A program made the translations under genes and the position numbers. This document shows positions 36,049 through 45,837 of a stretch of 64,000 nt of DNA, one piece after another. The notes beneath the pieces were generated by a model. The model made no database searches. It worked only from the letters and a program-made list of their open reading frames with translations, and was not told where the DNA came from. The stretch lies in assembly GCF_009646115.1 (NCBI RefSeq), contig NZ_CP045721.1:465304-529303 (forward strand), read 5' to 3'. This DNA is from Pantoea eucalypti. Its GTDB lineage: Bacteria; Pseudomonadota; Gammaproteobacteria; Enterobacterales; Enterobacteriaceae. Numbering within the stretch: position 1 is the stretch's first letter; each line of letters opens with the position of its first letter.

Positions 36049-37137
36049 GATAGTGCCATTTAATCTGATTGATCAAAGGAAGCATTACTAAACCGCTTCC
36101 CAAACAGGAAACAATTAAAAAATAAATTGTTCAGGTAAATCATTTCTGATGTATGCGCTGGTCAGTTCAGGTTTACTGCTGAGTCCGACGTCAATGCCTT
36201 CCAAACCTGTCACTTCGTAAACCCGACCAGTATAAGGCCAGTTTCTATCGCCAGGCTCAACAACACTGCAGATATTTTACGAAACACGTTCGTTGAAGAT
36301 TTATTTATATTCTACACAGGAGTAATAACTGCTGACCTCCCCACTCTGCGGCTAAGCTGTCGCTTTAATTTGAACCATTTTCCTCAGTCGGGATCAAGCT
36401 ATATTAGATTTATATTTTGTGAACTTTACAGGTTAGTTATAAATTAAGTTTATTAAGAATCCATTAGAACCGAATTATTTTTCAAAGATTGTCTGCAGGT
36501 TAAACAAAAACAATTTTAATTATTCATTAAGCAAGCCGTTTAAACAGCGTTTAATTATCATCGTTTTGTCTCTGCCAATCATAATAGTCTTTTTAAAACG
36601 CAGGCGCTCTGAGACGTTTCAGTGCCGCGTCAGACAGAAACGGTTTCCCGGCGAGGGAATTTAACACAAGAACGACACCCGCTCAAAGCATGACCAGTTC
36701 TCAACAGGATGCCATGGGTATTTTGTATGAATACGATCAATCCCTGACAACCCAGCCAGCCAAAGGCTCTCTTACTCGCATGAATGGCGTGAAAAGGGTC
36801 GAAACAGGCCGATGGGAAAGCGCGCGTCATGTCACGTTTAAAAGTATCGAGCCAAAAGAGCAATCTCTGCGACAGCCGGTTATTCTTCTGGTTCACAGTG
36901 ACTACATGCCCTCTCACTTTATAAAGGAAAAGAATTCCTGCACGAAATATTATCTGTAAACAGATGCAGATTACTATTCTGAATAAAAACTCGCCATTTT
37001 TTCGCCTCACTGGCTGAAAAGCGTAACCACAGGTAACTATCTTCGTGATATCTGTATCCTGACGAGAGAAAAGAGCCAAAGAGGAGCTAAGCTCTGATGA
37101 GTTCAACGTGCAACTATGACTACCAGGATATTGAGTA
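36049..37137. other. AT-rich region with no convincing gene
   Basis: This 1.09-kb stretch is AT-rich and has two opposing open frames of 89 and 158 codons around 36630-37106, without domains or clear RBS. I see no certain gene. It may be decayed transferred DNA. Confidence 0.5.
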
Positions 37138-37368
37138 ATGAAAAAATTATCAGTTATCGTTATTGCTACCGGCCTGTTTTTGTCAGTAAATTTACAGGCT
37201 AATGCTGAAGGATGTCTTAAAGGAGCCGCAGTTGGAGGCGTGGCAGGTCATGTTGCTCATCATGGTGTTGCCGGAGCTGCAGCAGGCTGCGCAGTCGGTC
37301 ACCATATGGCAAAGAAGAAGCAGAAAGAAGCTGAGAAAAATCAGCAGGCACAGCAGGCTCAGAAATAA
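37138..37368 (+). CDS. Small secreted glycine-zipper protein
   Basis: A 76-residue protein. It has a signal peptide (MKKLSVIVIATGLFLSVNLQANA) and a central glycine-zipper region (GAAVGGVAGHVAHHGVAGAAAGCAVGHH). The tail is very basic and Gln-rich (KKKQKEAEKNQQAQQAQK). Glycine zippers of this type insert into membranes or self-associate; histidine residues may bind metal. A strong terminator follows, so it is probably a single-gene unit. Exact function is unknown. Confidence 0.75.
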   Translation: MKKLSVIVIATGLFLSVNLQANAEGCLKGAAVGGVAGHVAHHGVAGAAAGCAVGHHMAKKKQKEAEKNQQAQQAQK

Positions 37369-37397
37369 GCTGAACTTTGGTGTTGACCTAAACCCGC

Positions 37398-37436
37398 CAA
37401 TAGCCGGATAACACTTTATCCGGCTATTGTTGATTT
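37398..37436 (+). terminator. Terminator after glycine-zipper gene
   Basis: A perfect 14-bp stem (CAATAGCCGGATAA with complement) and CACT loop are followed by TTGATTTTTATT. Clear intrinsic terminator, 30 bases after the stop. Confidence 0.9.
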
Positions 37437-37550
37437 TTATTGTTAACTACCCAGAATAAATACAGGTGTAGCTGTGCATGAACAGCAGGAATTCGCAGTT
37501 TATGTTTTACGCTGGCTCAAAAAATTATCACCTACCCCTCCCGCAGTTAT

Positions 37551-37847
37551 TTAAGCATCATGATTTTGACGCCATTCATCGACCATCTGCTTTGAGACCT
37601 CTTTTTTATAACAGATCGGTGCATAACCACCCTGCTTGCTCCATGCGCTTCGTCCGCCACAGCTACTGCCATTTCGCGCAGCACTAAATGGGCATGCACA
37701 TACACCAGGATATGAGACGATTGAATCCTCGATAATGCGCTGGCGAATGAGATCATCGTTTTGCTTTGATGTCTTCGCTTGAGACGCACCAACCCAAAAT
37801 ATTGTCAGGACGATAACCAGACTAAAAACGATTCTGTTGTTATTCAC
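37551..37847 (-). CDS. Small secreted cysteine-rich protein
   Basis: A 98-residue protein starting at a GTG with a strong ribosome site (TGGAGGAAATC). A signal peptide (NNRIVFSLVIVLTIFWVGASQA) is followed by a cysteine-rich C-terminal part with CACPFSAARNGSSCGGRSAWSKQGGYAPICY. The four cysteines could form disulfides. I recall similar CxCP...NGxxCGxRSAxSxPGGYxPxC proteins in phages and enterobacteria, but none with a known function to me. The start is chosen over the ATG at 37889, which lacks an RBS. Confidence 0.6.
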   Translation of the reverse strand: MNNNRIVFSLVIVLTIFWVGASQAKTSKQNDDLIRQRIIEDSIVSYPGVCACPFSAARNGSSCGGRSAWSKQGGYAPICYKKEVSKQMVDEWRQNHDA

Positions 37848-38776
37848 GATTTCCTCCAGAAGTGAGGAGGATAATTTAACGCAGTCCAATTCATCTCAAT
37901 CCTGTGAACAACAGACTATTGTGTGCCTAATCCTGGAAATGTTCGGTGTCAGAGGCGAAGGCGAAGATTCTTACCCAATAAGATATCAAACGAAGATTAC
38001 GCATTAAAAACCATATCTAAGCCACAGTTCAGAGAAAATCAAAAGCTAATCATAGCGTTCGACCTCCTGAAGACGTTTGTACGAGATAACAGTTATCATC
38101 GGCCACATGATTATTCATGAATGCTTTCACAAACGCTTCCTGATTGATAGTTAGATATGTCAGTTACCGTAGCCTTACAGGTTTTGGTCATGATAATGAT
38201 AAAAAACCCCCCTGATATGACACTGACCATTAATTTTATTTACTTTGTAACCCTCCAGTTATTAAATGAATATCAGTACTATCATCTAAATTATATCTAA
38301 ATATTAGAATAAAAACCTATATACTTCTTCTTTATACATATAAATTGTCGCAAACCTTCATCGATGTACAATTCTCAAACCCAGAGCACAGTGAGTTTGT
38401 CATCTCAGATAATGACATCACGTTTTATAGCGTTGCTTGCCTGAGGTTGGTTTTAGGATTCACGCTAAGCTTTATTCATTATGGGAGAAGGTCGTGGAAC
38501 AAAAAAGAAAAGATAAAGTTATTGAGAAGTAATTTAAACAATGAATATGGCCAGCTGTAGTTGTTGATCGTACAACTCTATACGTTATGAACCTTAATTC
38601 TGGCTTGATATTTATAATTGCAATGCTGGATAGCAACCCCTTAATCATGGAATAAATTCAGGAATGCTGGCTTTTTCATTCTATCAGCCAGTACAGGCAA
38701 AACGGGTGAAACAGTATTGTGACATTTACTCATGGCCTTCGATCAGGGCTGAGTAATTCTATAAAGTTGGTTTTTT
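37848..38776. other. AT-rich region upstream of the fimbrial operon
   Basis: About 930 bases, distinctly AT-rich, with only short frames without recognisable products. It must contain the fimbrial promoter; I could not place it. No regulator gene is present. Confidence 0.5.
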
Positions 38777-39544
38777 ATGATAGTAAAATATACTAATCGG
38801 ATAATTTCCTGTGTGAGTGCAGCCCTTGTTTTATTGTTATTTTCGCCATCAACTTTCGCCACACCCGTTATTGGCATCGGCAGTATGTATGATGTCCTGA
38901 CGCCAGGAATGCAAAGTATGACTAAAAGAATATATAACACAGGTGACTCCACCGCATTTGTTCGGGTTGAGATTCTTGAAATACATCCTGAGCGACAGGA
39001 TAAAAATAATGAGTTACCACAAAAAGAGGTATCCGGAAAAACACTGGAACGTGAGAGACTTATTGTGACACCACAGCGCCTTATTATTCCCCCATCAGGA
39101 TTTCAGAGTGTCCGTATGCTCTGGCCTGGTGAGCGTAACAGTGAGCGATATTTTCGCATCAGATTCATCCCTGTTATGCCAGAGAGCGACGATGGCTTTG
39201 GACTTGATAAGAAAGCAGTGAGTGAATACCGTAAAGAAAACCTGCAGGCAGGACTTAATGTCCTCACCGGGTACGGAACTATTCTAATCGTCCAACCGGA
39301 AAAGCCTTTATTTAATACCGTGATACACGATGCGGCGCCAGACTCTTTATCAGTGCGAAATAACGGCAACGCTACGGTGTCACTGGATGCAATACGCCAA
39401 TGTAAATTTGCGAATACGGATTGTGGTTCCGTAACACGAGAATTCATTCTTCCTGGCCGAACACACGATGTGAAACGGAAGGCAGGATATAAAACGAATT
39501 TCACTCTGATTGAGGGAAGCAACAAACGGAATTTGAGTTATTAA
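38777..39544 (+). CDS. Fimbrial chaperone of CS1/alpha type
   Basis: A 255-residue periplasmic protein. The signal peptide (MIVKYTNRIISCVSAALVLLLFSPSTFA) is followed by an immunoglobulin-like chaperone domain. RLIIPPSGFQSVRMLW is the edge-strand region typical of pilus chaperones. It is the first gene of a chaperone-pilin-usher-adhesin operon, the same order as CooB-CooA-CooC-CooD of CS1 pili. It would donate a strand to pilin subunits and carry them to the usher. Family assignment rests on gene order and the short motif. Confidence 0.82.
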   Translation: MIVKYTNRIISCVSAALVLLLFSPSTFATPVIGIGSMYDVLTPGMQSMTKRIYNTGDSTAFVRVEILEIHPERQDKNNELPQKEVSGKTLERERLIVTPQRLIIPPSGFQSVRMLWPGERNSERYFRIRFIPVMPESDDGFGLDKKAVSEYRKENLQAGLNVLTGYGTILIVQPEKPLFNTVIHDAAPDSLSVRNNGNATVSLDAIRQCKFANTDCGSVTREFILPGRTHDVKRKAGYKTNFTLIEGSNKRNLSY

Positions 39545-39616
39545 TTCCGTAAATATCTTCAGGCGAAAGTTTGCCTGTAATTAAAGACCACTTAAAACGT
39601 TAGGATATTATTAAAC

Positions 39617-40150
39617 ATGAAACGCAACCTTTCTATTCTTAAAAAATCCTTTTCTACCGCACTAATTTCCTGTGCAATTTTAGGCGGCGCAGTTGCGCAT
39701 GCAGCTGACAGCCAAAGCTATACCATCAATTTATCTGCAACTGTTCCTTCAGATACTTTTCAGGTGATCCCTGTTGATTCTGGCTGGATTAACCAGACAC
39801 AGGATATGGCTTACGACATTTCTACCAGCAAACTTAAAGTCTTTGAGAAAGAGTTTCAGTATAAAAATACCAATGGTGGTATTCAGGCAACACTGACCGG
39901 AAACCTCAACTCTGATGGTAAACCGCAGCTATCTAATGGAACAGATGTTATTCCTCTGGCTGTGACATTTAATGGTGTAACCCTTAGCAAAACAGCTACA
40001 ACTGTTGTTACCAATGAAAATGCCAAAGCCGGTGGTCGAACAATGTTAAAAATTTCTCAGGCTGATGAGAAGGCTCTCGATATGAGTGGTTCGTTCACTG
40101 GTTCAGTTGCAATGGTCTTTGAACCTGCTGTCGTTACGCCAGAGTCCTGA
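39617..40150 (+). CDS. Major pilin subunit, CS1/CFA-I type
   Basis: A 177-residue pilin. The signal peptide ends at AVAHAADS and is followed by YTINLSATVPSDTFQV, whose donor-strand-like N-terminus is typical of CS1/CFA-I/Cbl pilins. No cysteine pair is present, as expected for this class. It lies 72 bases after the chaperone. It would form the fimbrial shaft. Its gene is followed by an intrinsic terminator directly before the usher, so it is probably expressed at higher level than the usher. Confidence 0.85.
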   Translation: MKRNLSILKKSFSTALISCAILGGAVAHAADSQSYTINLSATVPSDTFQVIPVDSGWINQTQDMAYDISTSKLKVFEKEFQYKNTNGGIQATLTGNLNSDGKPQLSNGTDVIPLAVTFNGVTLSKTATTVVTNENAKAGGRTMLKISQADEKALDMSGSFTGSVAMVFEPAVVTPES

Positions 40151-40192
40151 TAAATATGAGTTAAATATTTCATTGAGCACACCAGATGAGGG

Positions 40193-40218
40193 CCGCCACA
40201 GGATTGTGGCGGTTTTTT
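40193..40218 (+). terminator. Terminator hairpin abutting the usher start codon
   Basis: The 7-bp stem CCGCCAC/GTGGCGG has a 6-base loop and is followed by six Ts, and the usher ATG begins at the next base. It would reduce both transcription and translation of the usher relative to pilin. Confidence 0.85.
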
Positions 40219-42639
40219 ATGAAAAAGACTCTTTTTGCACTTATTTTACTTCCGCTTATATCCCATGCTGATGATATGATGCTGGCCGCAAATATGCGGA
40301 AATTACCTGAAGATTTCCGCCGGTACTTCTACAACTCTGAGATTATTGTTCAGGTCTATCTGAATGACAGCCGGTTATTTGATGCGGCGGTTGCCTTAAA
40401 AGAAAATGGAAATATTCGTCTGCTGCGTATAATCGATGACGCTCAGGATACTGACCCGGAAATTCAGACGCTATGGCGTGATTTACTTGCAAAAGGCGTA
40501 TCGATTGGTAAATGCGAGAAAAACTGTCCATCCGGCCTGATGGCGGTGCAGTACAAACTTGATAATTCTGTGCTGAAACTTTATACCCAGAATTATGAGA
40601 CAGCCCGTGCCAGAAGCACATACATTTCCATGCCGGAAGAAACACCCGGTGGAATAATTATGTATAACGATGCATCGGTTACAACCTCGGAGGCATCACG
40701 AAGCTGGGGCATAAATTCATCGCTCACTTCATCTCTTGCTAACTGGAGCCAGAAAGCATCCTTTCAGTCATCCGGAACGAACGGTAGATATAACTATAGT
40801 AGTTCTAGTCTTTATGAACTCTACACGCAAAAAGAACTTCAGGGCAGTTTTATTCGCCTGGGCTTTTTTACTCCAGACAATGATACCGGTAATGTACAGA
40901 CATCCGGATTCGGTTACGACACCGTAGTCGGTGCAATGTGGGGAACTTCAGATACACTCCTGGTCAGTACGGACAGTGTCAGCGCCTGGCCTGTTTATGT
41001 GACTGGACGTAATCGATCCATCGCAGAAGTCTGGCGTGATAATCGCCTGATTCATACCCAGGAATTACAGGCTGGTGTGCAGGCGCTGGACACCCGTCAG
41101 TTGCCTGGTGGCATTTACGATATAACCATTAAAATCATTGAAAATGGGCAAACCGTCGATACTCAGCAGGCGCAGATCTACAAACCTCAGGGATGGAGCG
41201 ACCCAAACCGACGCTGGCGTATGAATCTCTGGAGTGGCCAGCACAGAACCCTGGCTTCTGGAAAGGGTCGCGTACGAGACGATAACCCTTATGCCGTTGG
41301 GGGTGGCATTGATGTGCTGGCACACCCCCGTGCTGTTCTGGGCATTAGCGGAGCGGCGACAGATAAGGAAAATCAGGTCAGAACACGGGCGAATATAACG
41401 CTATCCCCTGATGACAGTCTTTTTGCCCAATACACGCTGGGAAACACAGAATATCAAACGAACCAAAATACCGACATTCGCTATTATCGCAATATCTCCG
41501 GTGGCAGTTCTGCCAGCATATTCTGGCGCTCAACAACGTCAGATATCTATGGGCACAGAACGTCATCACGCCAGCAGGGCGATACATGGGGAAGCACCCT
41601 TTCGCTCCGGCTTCCCTGGTCAACATCCGTCATTGTTAACGGGCAATATATGGATACTGTCTGGCGCCGCGGATTGGGTGCCGATATATCACTGACCACG
41701 CTGGCCTCTCTGTCCGGACATGACATAAATTATCGGGTCAGCGCATACGACCGCCCCGGCTTTAATGACAATCGTCGCGACCATGGTATTTCATTTGGTG
41801 TCAGCATCTCACTGGCACCGGCGGCACGGCACATCCTGTCAACTGAAACAGGCATGAACCAGAACCATGGGTATTCCAGTCTGAACTATCAGTGGCAGCC
41901 CGGAGAGGACAGTAGCATCCGCACTCTCGGAGGCGGCGTCTCATACAGTCAGCTAAATACCGTCATCAGCGGCAATGCCTCAGTTGATACGCCGTACGTT
42001 AGCGGAGATGGTTACGTTCAACATAATACTCAGGGTAATACCAACGTAGCGGGCGGTAATCTGAGCCAGGTTCTGGTTATTGGCGGAGGCAAAATGGCGT
42101 CTGTCAACGGAAGTAAAAGTCGTAGCATGGAGTCCGCCCTGATTGTCGACGTGGACTCAGATGATGACACGACGAATATCCTGGCTTCAGGCCGGATGGC
42201 TGAGACGCGGTTGAAAGTGGGTCGTAATATTGTACCGGCAGAGTTGTGGAAAAAAGATAACGTCCAGTTTACTGCCAGTGGCGGTGATGCTGTACAGGTC
42301 TCACCAGCCTTCGACAGTGTGCAGATGCAACGTGGCAGCGTGAAATACATAAAAGTAAAGGCAGTGAAGACCTTCACTCTCGTAGGGATGCTGCAGGACG
42401 AAAATGGCAATGTCCTGAGAAACCGCTATGTGAACACTGATGTAGCCAGTGGCGTGATAAACGCTGAGGGAGTACTGACACTGGACTCCGGAACAGATAA
42501 CAGAAAACTTAAGATCAGGGCCGAAGAAGGTTTACCCGCAATGCAGTGTGACCTCCCGACCGGAATCGACAGAAATAAAAAAGTGCAATTCATCAGCGCA
42601 ATAAAATGCCGGGCTATCGACACGGGAGACAAAAAATGA
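40219..42639 (+). CDS. Fimbrial outer-membrane usher, CfaC/TcfC type
   Basis: An 806-residue usher. A signal peptide (MKKTLFALILLPLISHA) precedes a 20-residue leading region and the N-terminal domain. The barrel carries FIRLGFFTPDNDTG, and RNRSIAEVWRDNRLIHTQELQAGVQALDTRQLPGGIYDI is a conserved usher/plug region. It is of the alternative (CS1-like) usher class rather than FimD. The start at 40219 replaces a longer frame because it begins the signal peptide. No typical RBS is seen; a terminator hairpin ends right before the ATG. Its end overlaps the adhesin start by ATGA. Confidence 0.88.
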   Translation: MKKTLFALILLPLISHADDMMLAANMRKLPEDFRRYFYNSEIIVQVYLNDSRLFDAAVALKENGNIRLLRIIDDAQDTDPEIQTLWRDLLAKGVSIGKCEKNCPSGLMAVQYKLDNSVLKLYTQNYETARARSTYISMPEETPGGIIMYNDASVTTSEASRSWGINSSLTSSLANWSQKASFQSSGTNGRYNYSSSSLYELYTQKELQGSFIRLGFFTPDNDTGNVQTSGFGYDTVVGAMWGTSDTLLVSTDSVSAWPVYVTGRNRSIAEVWRDNRLIHTQELQAGVQALDTRQLPGGIYDITIKIIENGQTVDTQQAQIYKPQGWSDPNRRWRMNLWSGQHRTLASGKGRVRDDNPYAVGGGIDVLAHPRAVLGISGAATDKENQVRTRANITLSPDDSLFAQYTLGNTEYQTNQNTDIRYYRNISGGSSASIFWRSTTSDIYGHRTSSRQQGDTWGSTLSLRLPWSTSVIVNGQYMDTVWRRGLGADISLTTLASLSGHDINYRVSAYDRPGFNDNRRDHGISFGVSISLAPAARHILSTETGMNQNHGYSSLNYQWQPGEDSSIRTLGGGVSYSQLNTVISGNASVDTPYVSGDGYVQHNTQGNTNVAGGNLSQVLVIGGGKMASVNGSKSRSMESALIVDVDSDDDTTNILASGRMAETRLKVGRNIVPAELWKKDNVQFTASGGDAVQVSPAFDSVQMQRGSVKYIKVKAVKTFTLVGMLQDENGNVLRNRYVNTDVASGVINAEGVLTLDSGTDNRKLKIRAEEGLPAMQCDLPTGIDRNKKVQFISAIKCRAIDTGDKK

Positions 42640-43907
42640 AGAGCGTAATATTACGGTTTATGATGAGCACCCTGCTGCTTGCCGGCTGTGCATCGGCCAA
42701 CGCCGCAACAATGGATATCACAGCATCGTTTTCACCTTCGATGGAAAACCCGGAAAATAACACTTTCACAAATACAACAAAACAAAGTGGGTATTGCAGC
42801 GCCGACCCCGGCGAATGCATAGAAAATAATGTATTTAGCATTAGCATGGGGGAAATAACCGCTTCTCTGGCAACGTCAGGAATTATCGCTAACTCAACGC
42901 CCAGAATGGGGATGTATTACAAAATGCCGGGGGCGTGGCGAAATGTCACAGCAACAAATAAGGACACGGGATCACAAGTGACGATTAGCTTTAGAGCCAA
43001 CGCCTTTTCTGCCCAGTACAACACGAATGGTGACTGGACACTTACAAAGTATGGCGAAGCGTGGAATGGCGGATCTTTTGTTTATGCGCCTTCACCCTGC
43101 GGTTACTCAGGCGTGGGTAAGTATACCCCTAAATTTTACATGTTTATGTGGAAATGGCCTATAAGCGATGCAGCATGTTACAAAACGGCGACGAAAGACC
43201 TTACCGGGGAGCCCTATTTAATCAGTGACACCAGTCTTGGCTATGAACTTAAAACACCAGATCCATTGAAAATGGAATCCGGCATTTATACTGGAAGGCT
43301 AGCCCTACGTGTCGGACCTGGAGGCGATATCGATTTCGGTGACAACTTTCAGGCATCAGACAACGAACTCGATATCAATTTTACACTGACCGTGAATCAT
43401 GAACTCAAACTGACAACGACACCCGAAAACCGGGCAGTGTCCCTGCAGCCCTGTGCGCCCGGCCGCATCTGTAGTGAAGAGGAAGGTTCTGCAAACTGGG
43501 AGCGATGGATGGTGAACCGTATCACTCCTGAACTGACCGGAAAAAGTAACTTTAATCTTTCAAGCTCTGGCGAATTTACGGTTTATCTCCAATGCGAGCA
43601 GCAGAGCGGTTCAGACTGCGCCCTTAAAAGCGACAACACGCCTTCGCAGACCGTGCCCGTCCGGACCCTTCTGACCCTGCCGGAGAATATTATTGATCAT
43701 TCAACAGGCTCAACCGTGTCAAAACGGCGACTGACCACAGGGAAAGATTTAACAAAAAACGTATTCACAACAAAAAGCTTTGGTCAGAACAGAGCTGGAA
43801 GCATCGAATTTCTGGTAGGGCAAAAAGACGTTGATACCATGCTAAAAACCCGCCCGGATACGTATCGTGGTGCTGTAACAGTCATCTTTGATCCGGATAT
43901 TTATTAA
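42636..43907 (+). CDS. Fimbrial tip adhesin, CfaE/CblD type
   Basis: A 423-residue protein. The signal peptide is MKSVILRFMMSTLLLAGCASANA followed by ATMDITASF. The body is a two-domain adhesin: a binding domain then a pilin-like domain with KLTTTPENRAVSLQPCAPG. The C-terminus (YRGAVTVIFDPDIY) resembles the CfaE/CooD/CblD family. It is translationally coupled to the usher. It would sit at the pilus tip and bind a host or surface receptor, which is unknown. Being long and low in abundance, it is likely the only receptor-binding unit. Confidence 0.85.
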   Translation: MKSVILRFMMSTLLLAGCASANAATMDITASFSPSMENPENNTFTNTTKQSGYCSADPGECIENNVFSISMGEITASLATSGIIANSTPRMGMYYKMPGAWRNVTATNKDTGSQVTISFRANAFSAQYNTNGDWTLTKYGEAWNGGSFVYAPSPCGYSGVGKYTPKFYMFMWKWPISDAACYKTATKDLTGEPYLISDTSLGYELKTPDPLKMESGIYTGRLALRVGPGGDIDFGDNFQASDNELDINFTLTVNHELKLTTTPENRAVSLQPCAPGRICSEEEGSANWERWMVNRITPELTGKSNFNLSSSGEFTVYLQCEQQSGSDCALKSDNTPSQTVPVRTLLTLPENIIDHSTGSTVSKRRLTTGKDLTKNVFTTKSFGQNRAGSIEFLVGQKDVDTMLKTRPDTYRGAVTVIFDPDIY

Positions 43908-44359
43908 AATCAATCTGGCAATGCCGCTGTTTTTATCATGTTGATGGATTAAAAGGCGCTGAAACAGAACGTTTCCGTTGCGGGCAATCAGTTCGCAACG
44001 GGAATAATCACGACATCAACGTTTTATCATGGCTCTTCATCACAACGATAAAAATGCAGTTAGTAATTCACTTATGTATAGCGCAGTAACTGGCTGATAC
44101 GCATTCAGGGTGAATGCCGTTCATCCTGTACGGGTTATTCAGTCATCAACAATGGGGCCTGCCCTGCTCCAGGGTTTAAGGGCATGCCTGTATAGGCCAG
44201 GTGTCTGTTTTCGGTTCATGGTCTGACTAAACGACATAAAAAATCCGGAAACGAAACGCTTCCGGATTTTTATACAGTTGCTGGATTGTTTAATCGCCAA
44301 TTATCAAAACGGCATCAACCCGTTTAGTGACTTGCCGGTCAGGTAAAGCACGATACTGA
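43908..44359. other. Intergenic region after the fimbrial operon
   Basis: This 452-base stretch has an 8-bp inverted repeat at 43975-44001 (CCGTTGCG/CGCAACGG) and a bidirectional terminator at 44238-44273. No gene is seen. Confidence 0.5.
44238..44273. terminator. Bidirectional terminator between adhesin and permease genes
   Basis: Arms AAAAATCCGGAA and TTCCGGATTTTT enclose a 9-base loop. The A-run and T-run make it functional in both directions, ending the leftward ABC operon. Confidence 0.85.
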
Positions 44360-45052
44360 TTAAGTCCGCACGCGCAGCGCTGCCTCAATCCTGTCAGCAA
44401 TTCGGGTGACTAAGTAGGCAATTACCATGTAGAACACCACCGCAATCAGGAAAGCTTCGAGATAATAGAAGTTCAGTGCTGCCGTCAATTGTGCCTGAGC
44501 AAAGATATCGACTACTTCAATGGCAAATGCCAGCGACAGCGCTTTCATGATCACCATAAAAGCATTTGCCAGATCGGGAATCGCCGCGACGATAATCTGC
44601 GGGAACATCACCCGACGAAACAGCTGTCCGCCGCTGTAACCGAGTGACAGGGCGGCATCCGACTGGCCGTTGTCAAACGAGTTCAGTGCCCCTTTCCACA
44701 CTTCAGCCTGGAATGCTGCGACGCAGGCGCTTAACGCCACGATTATGATCACCCAGTTCGGCAGCGAGTGTGCATTGACTTCCACGCCCAGTAACGTGGC
44801 AACAAAGTGCAGCGCCGGAGGCAAGCCGTAATAGGCGAGGAAAATGACCACTACCATCGGCACACCTTTGAAGGCGATTTTGTAGATAATCACCAGCTGG
44901 CGCAGCACCGGCATGCGGCGATGCTCAATAAAGGCAAACAGCCCGCCCAGTAGTGTCGAACAGATAAAAACTGTAACAGCCATCAACAGCGTCACTGGCA
45001 CCGCATCAAGAATGCTCCAGAAGTCCGGCAGCAAAACCTCAGCATCAAACAT
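44360..45052 (-). CDS. Amino-acid-type ABC transporter permease, second subunit
   Basis: A 230-residue HisM/GlnP-type permease with about five spans. The conserved loop reads DAALSLGYSGGQLFRRVMFPQIIVAAIPDL. It is the last gene of the operon, 16 bases after the other permease, and probably heterodimerises with it. The substrate would be an amino acid or related compound. A GAGGAAGA sequence precedes the ATG. Confidence 0.9.
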   Translation of the reverse strand: MFDAEVLLPDFWSILDAVPVTLLMAVTVFICSTLLGGLFAFIEHRRMPVLRQLVIIYKIAFKGVPMVVVIFLAYYGLPPALHFVATLLGVEVNAHSLPNWVIIIVALSACVAAFQAEVWKGALNSFDNGQSDAALSLGYSGGQLFRRVMFPQIIVAAIPDLANAFMVIMKALSLAFAIEVVDIFAQAQLTAALNFYYLEAFLIAVVFYMVIAYLVTRIADRIEAALRVRT

Positions 45053-45068
45053 GGTTTTTCTTCCTCAC

Positions 45069-45773
45069 TCAAACGCTGGTGGTGAACTTCACGCGCGCAG
45101 CAGACTTCGAGCTGTATTTCGCATGACGTTGTTCAAAGAAGCGGATAACCAGCCATGCGACGCCACACAGCAGCGAATAAAGTACGGCCAGCACGAGATA
45201 GGTGCCGAACTGATACTGGTTGTAATCGCGTTCCATAATCAGGTGCGCGGTCGCCATCACATCAGCTGCACCGATGTACATCACCAGTGCCACGTTGTGA
45301 ATCAGATAGATGATTGCATTACCGTAACCCGGCAGCGCAAAGTGCACCGCCTGCGGGCCAACGACACGCAGCATTTTCTGGCGGAAACTGTAACCAAGGC
45401 TGTCGGTGGCATCGTGCTGACCACGTTCAACCGCGAGGTAAGCCGGGCGCATCACTTCCGATAAATAACCGCCGTGATACAGGCTCAGACCAATCATTGC
45501 CGCCACGTTGGCCGTGAAGAAGTCGTTAAAGCCAAAGTTATCGGTGATCAGTGGCATGCCGTAGAAAGCCACAAACAGCTGCAATACAACCGGCACGCTG
45601 CGGGCATAAGAAACGTAGAGATCGGCCAGCTGGCTGAGCACGGGAATACGGCGCACGCGGAAAAAGGTCGCGATCAGCGCCAGAAAAAACCCGACAATCA
45701 TCGCCACAAACATGATGCCGAGCGTTAAAGGCAGTGCCGACAGCAGTTCTGGAATCATGGAGGAAAGATTCAC
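45069..45773 (-). CDS. Amino-acid-type ABC transporter permease, first subunit
   Basis: A 234-residue HisQ-type permease. It has GLSLYHGGYLSEVMRPAYLAVERGQHDATDSLGYSFRQKML, the conserved loop of the family. It starts with GTG, preceded by AGGAG at suitable distance, and lies 64 bases after the binding protein gene. Together with the next permease it would form the membrane part of the importer. Confidence 0.9.
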   Translation of the reverse strand: MNLSSMIPELLSALPLTLGIMFVAMIVGFFLALIATFFRVRRIPVLSQLADLYVSYARSVPVVLQLFVAFYGMPLITDNFGFNDFFTANVAAMIGLSLYHGGYLSEVMRPAYLAVERGQHDATDSLGYSFRQKMLRVVGPQAVHFALPGYGNAIIYLIHNVALVMYIGAADVMATAHLIMERDYNQYQFGTYLVLAVLYSLLCGVAWLVIRFFEQRHAKYSSKSAARVKFTTSV

Positions 45774-45837
45774 GGTTAAACACTCCTGCTAATAAGGACA
45801 GCATGCGCCCGGCTCATCGCCGGACGCAGTGAATCTA

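Noticed and set aside
36630..37106. Opposing frames of 158 and 89 codons in AT-rich DNA
   Set aside because: They overlap each other on opposite strands, lack clear start signals and show no domain; neither could be supported.
38345..38560. 71-codon frame upstream of the fimbrial operon
   Set aside because: It needs a non-ATG start without an RBS and has no similarity I recognise.
43975..44001. 8-bp inverted repeat after the adhesin gene as terminator
   Set aside because: It has an 11-base loop and no T-run; the strong bidirectional hairpin at 44238 is a better terminator.
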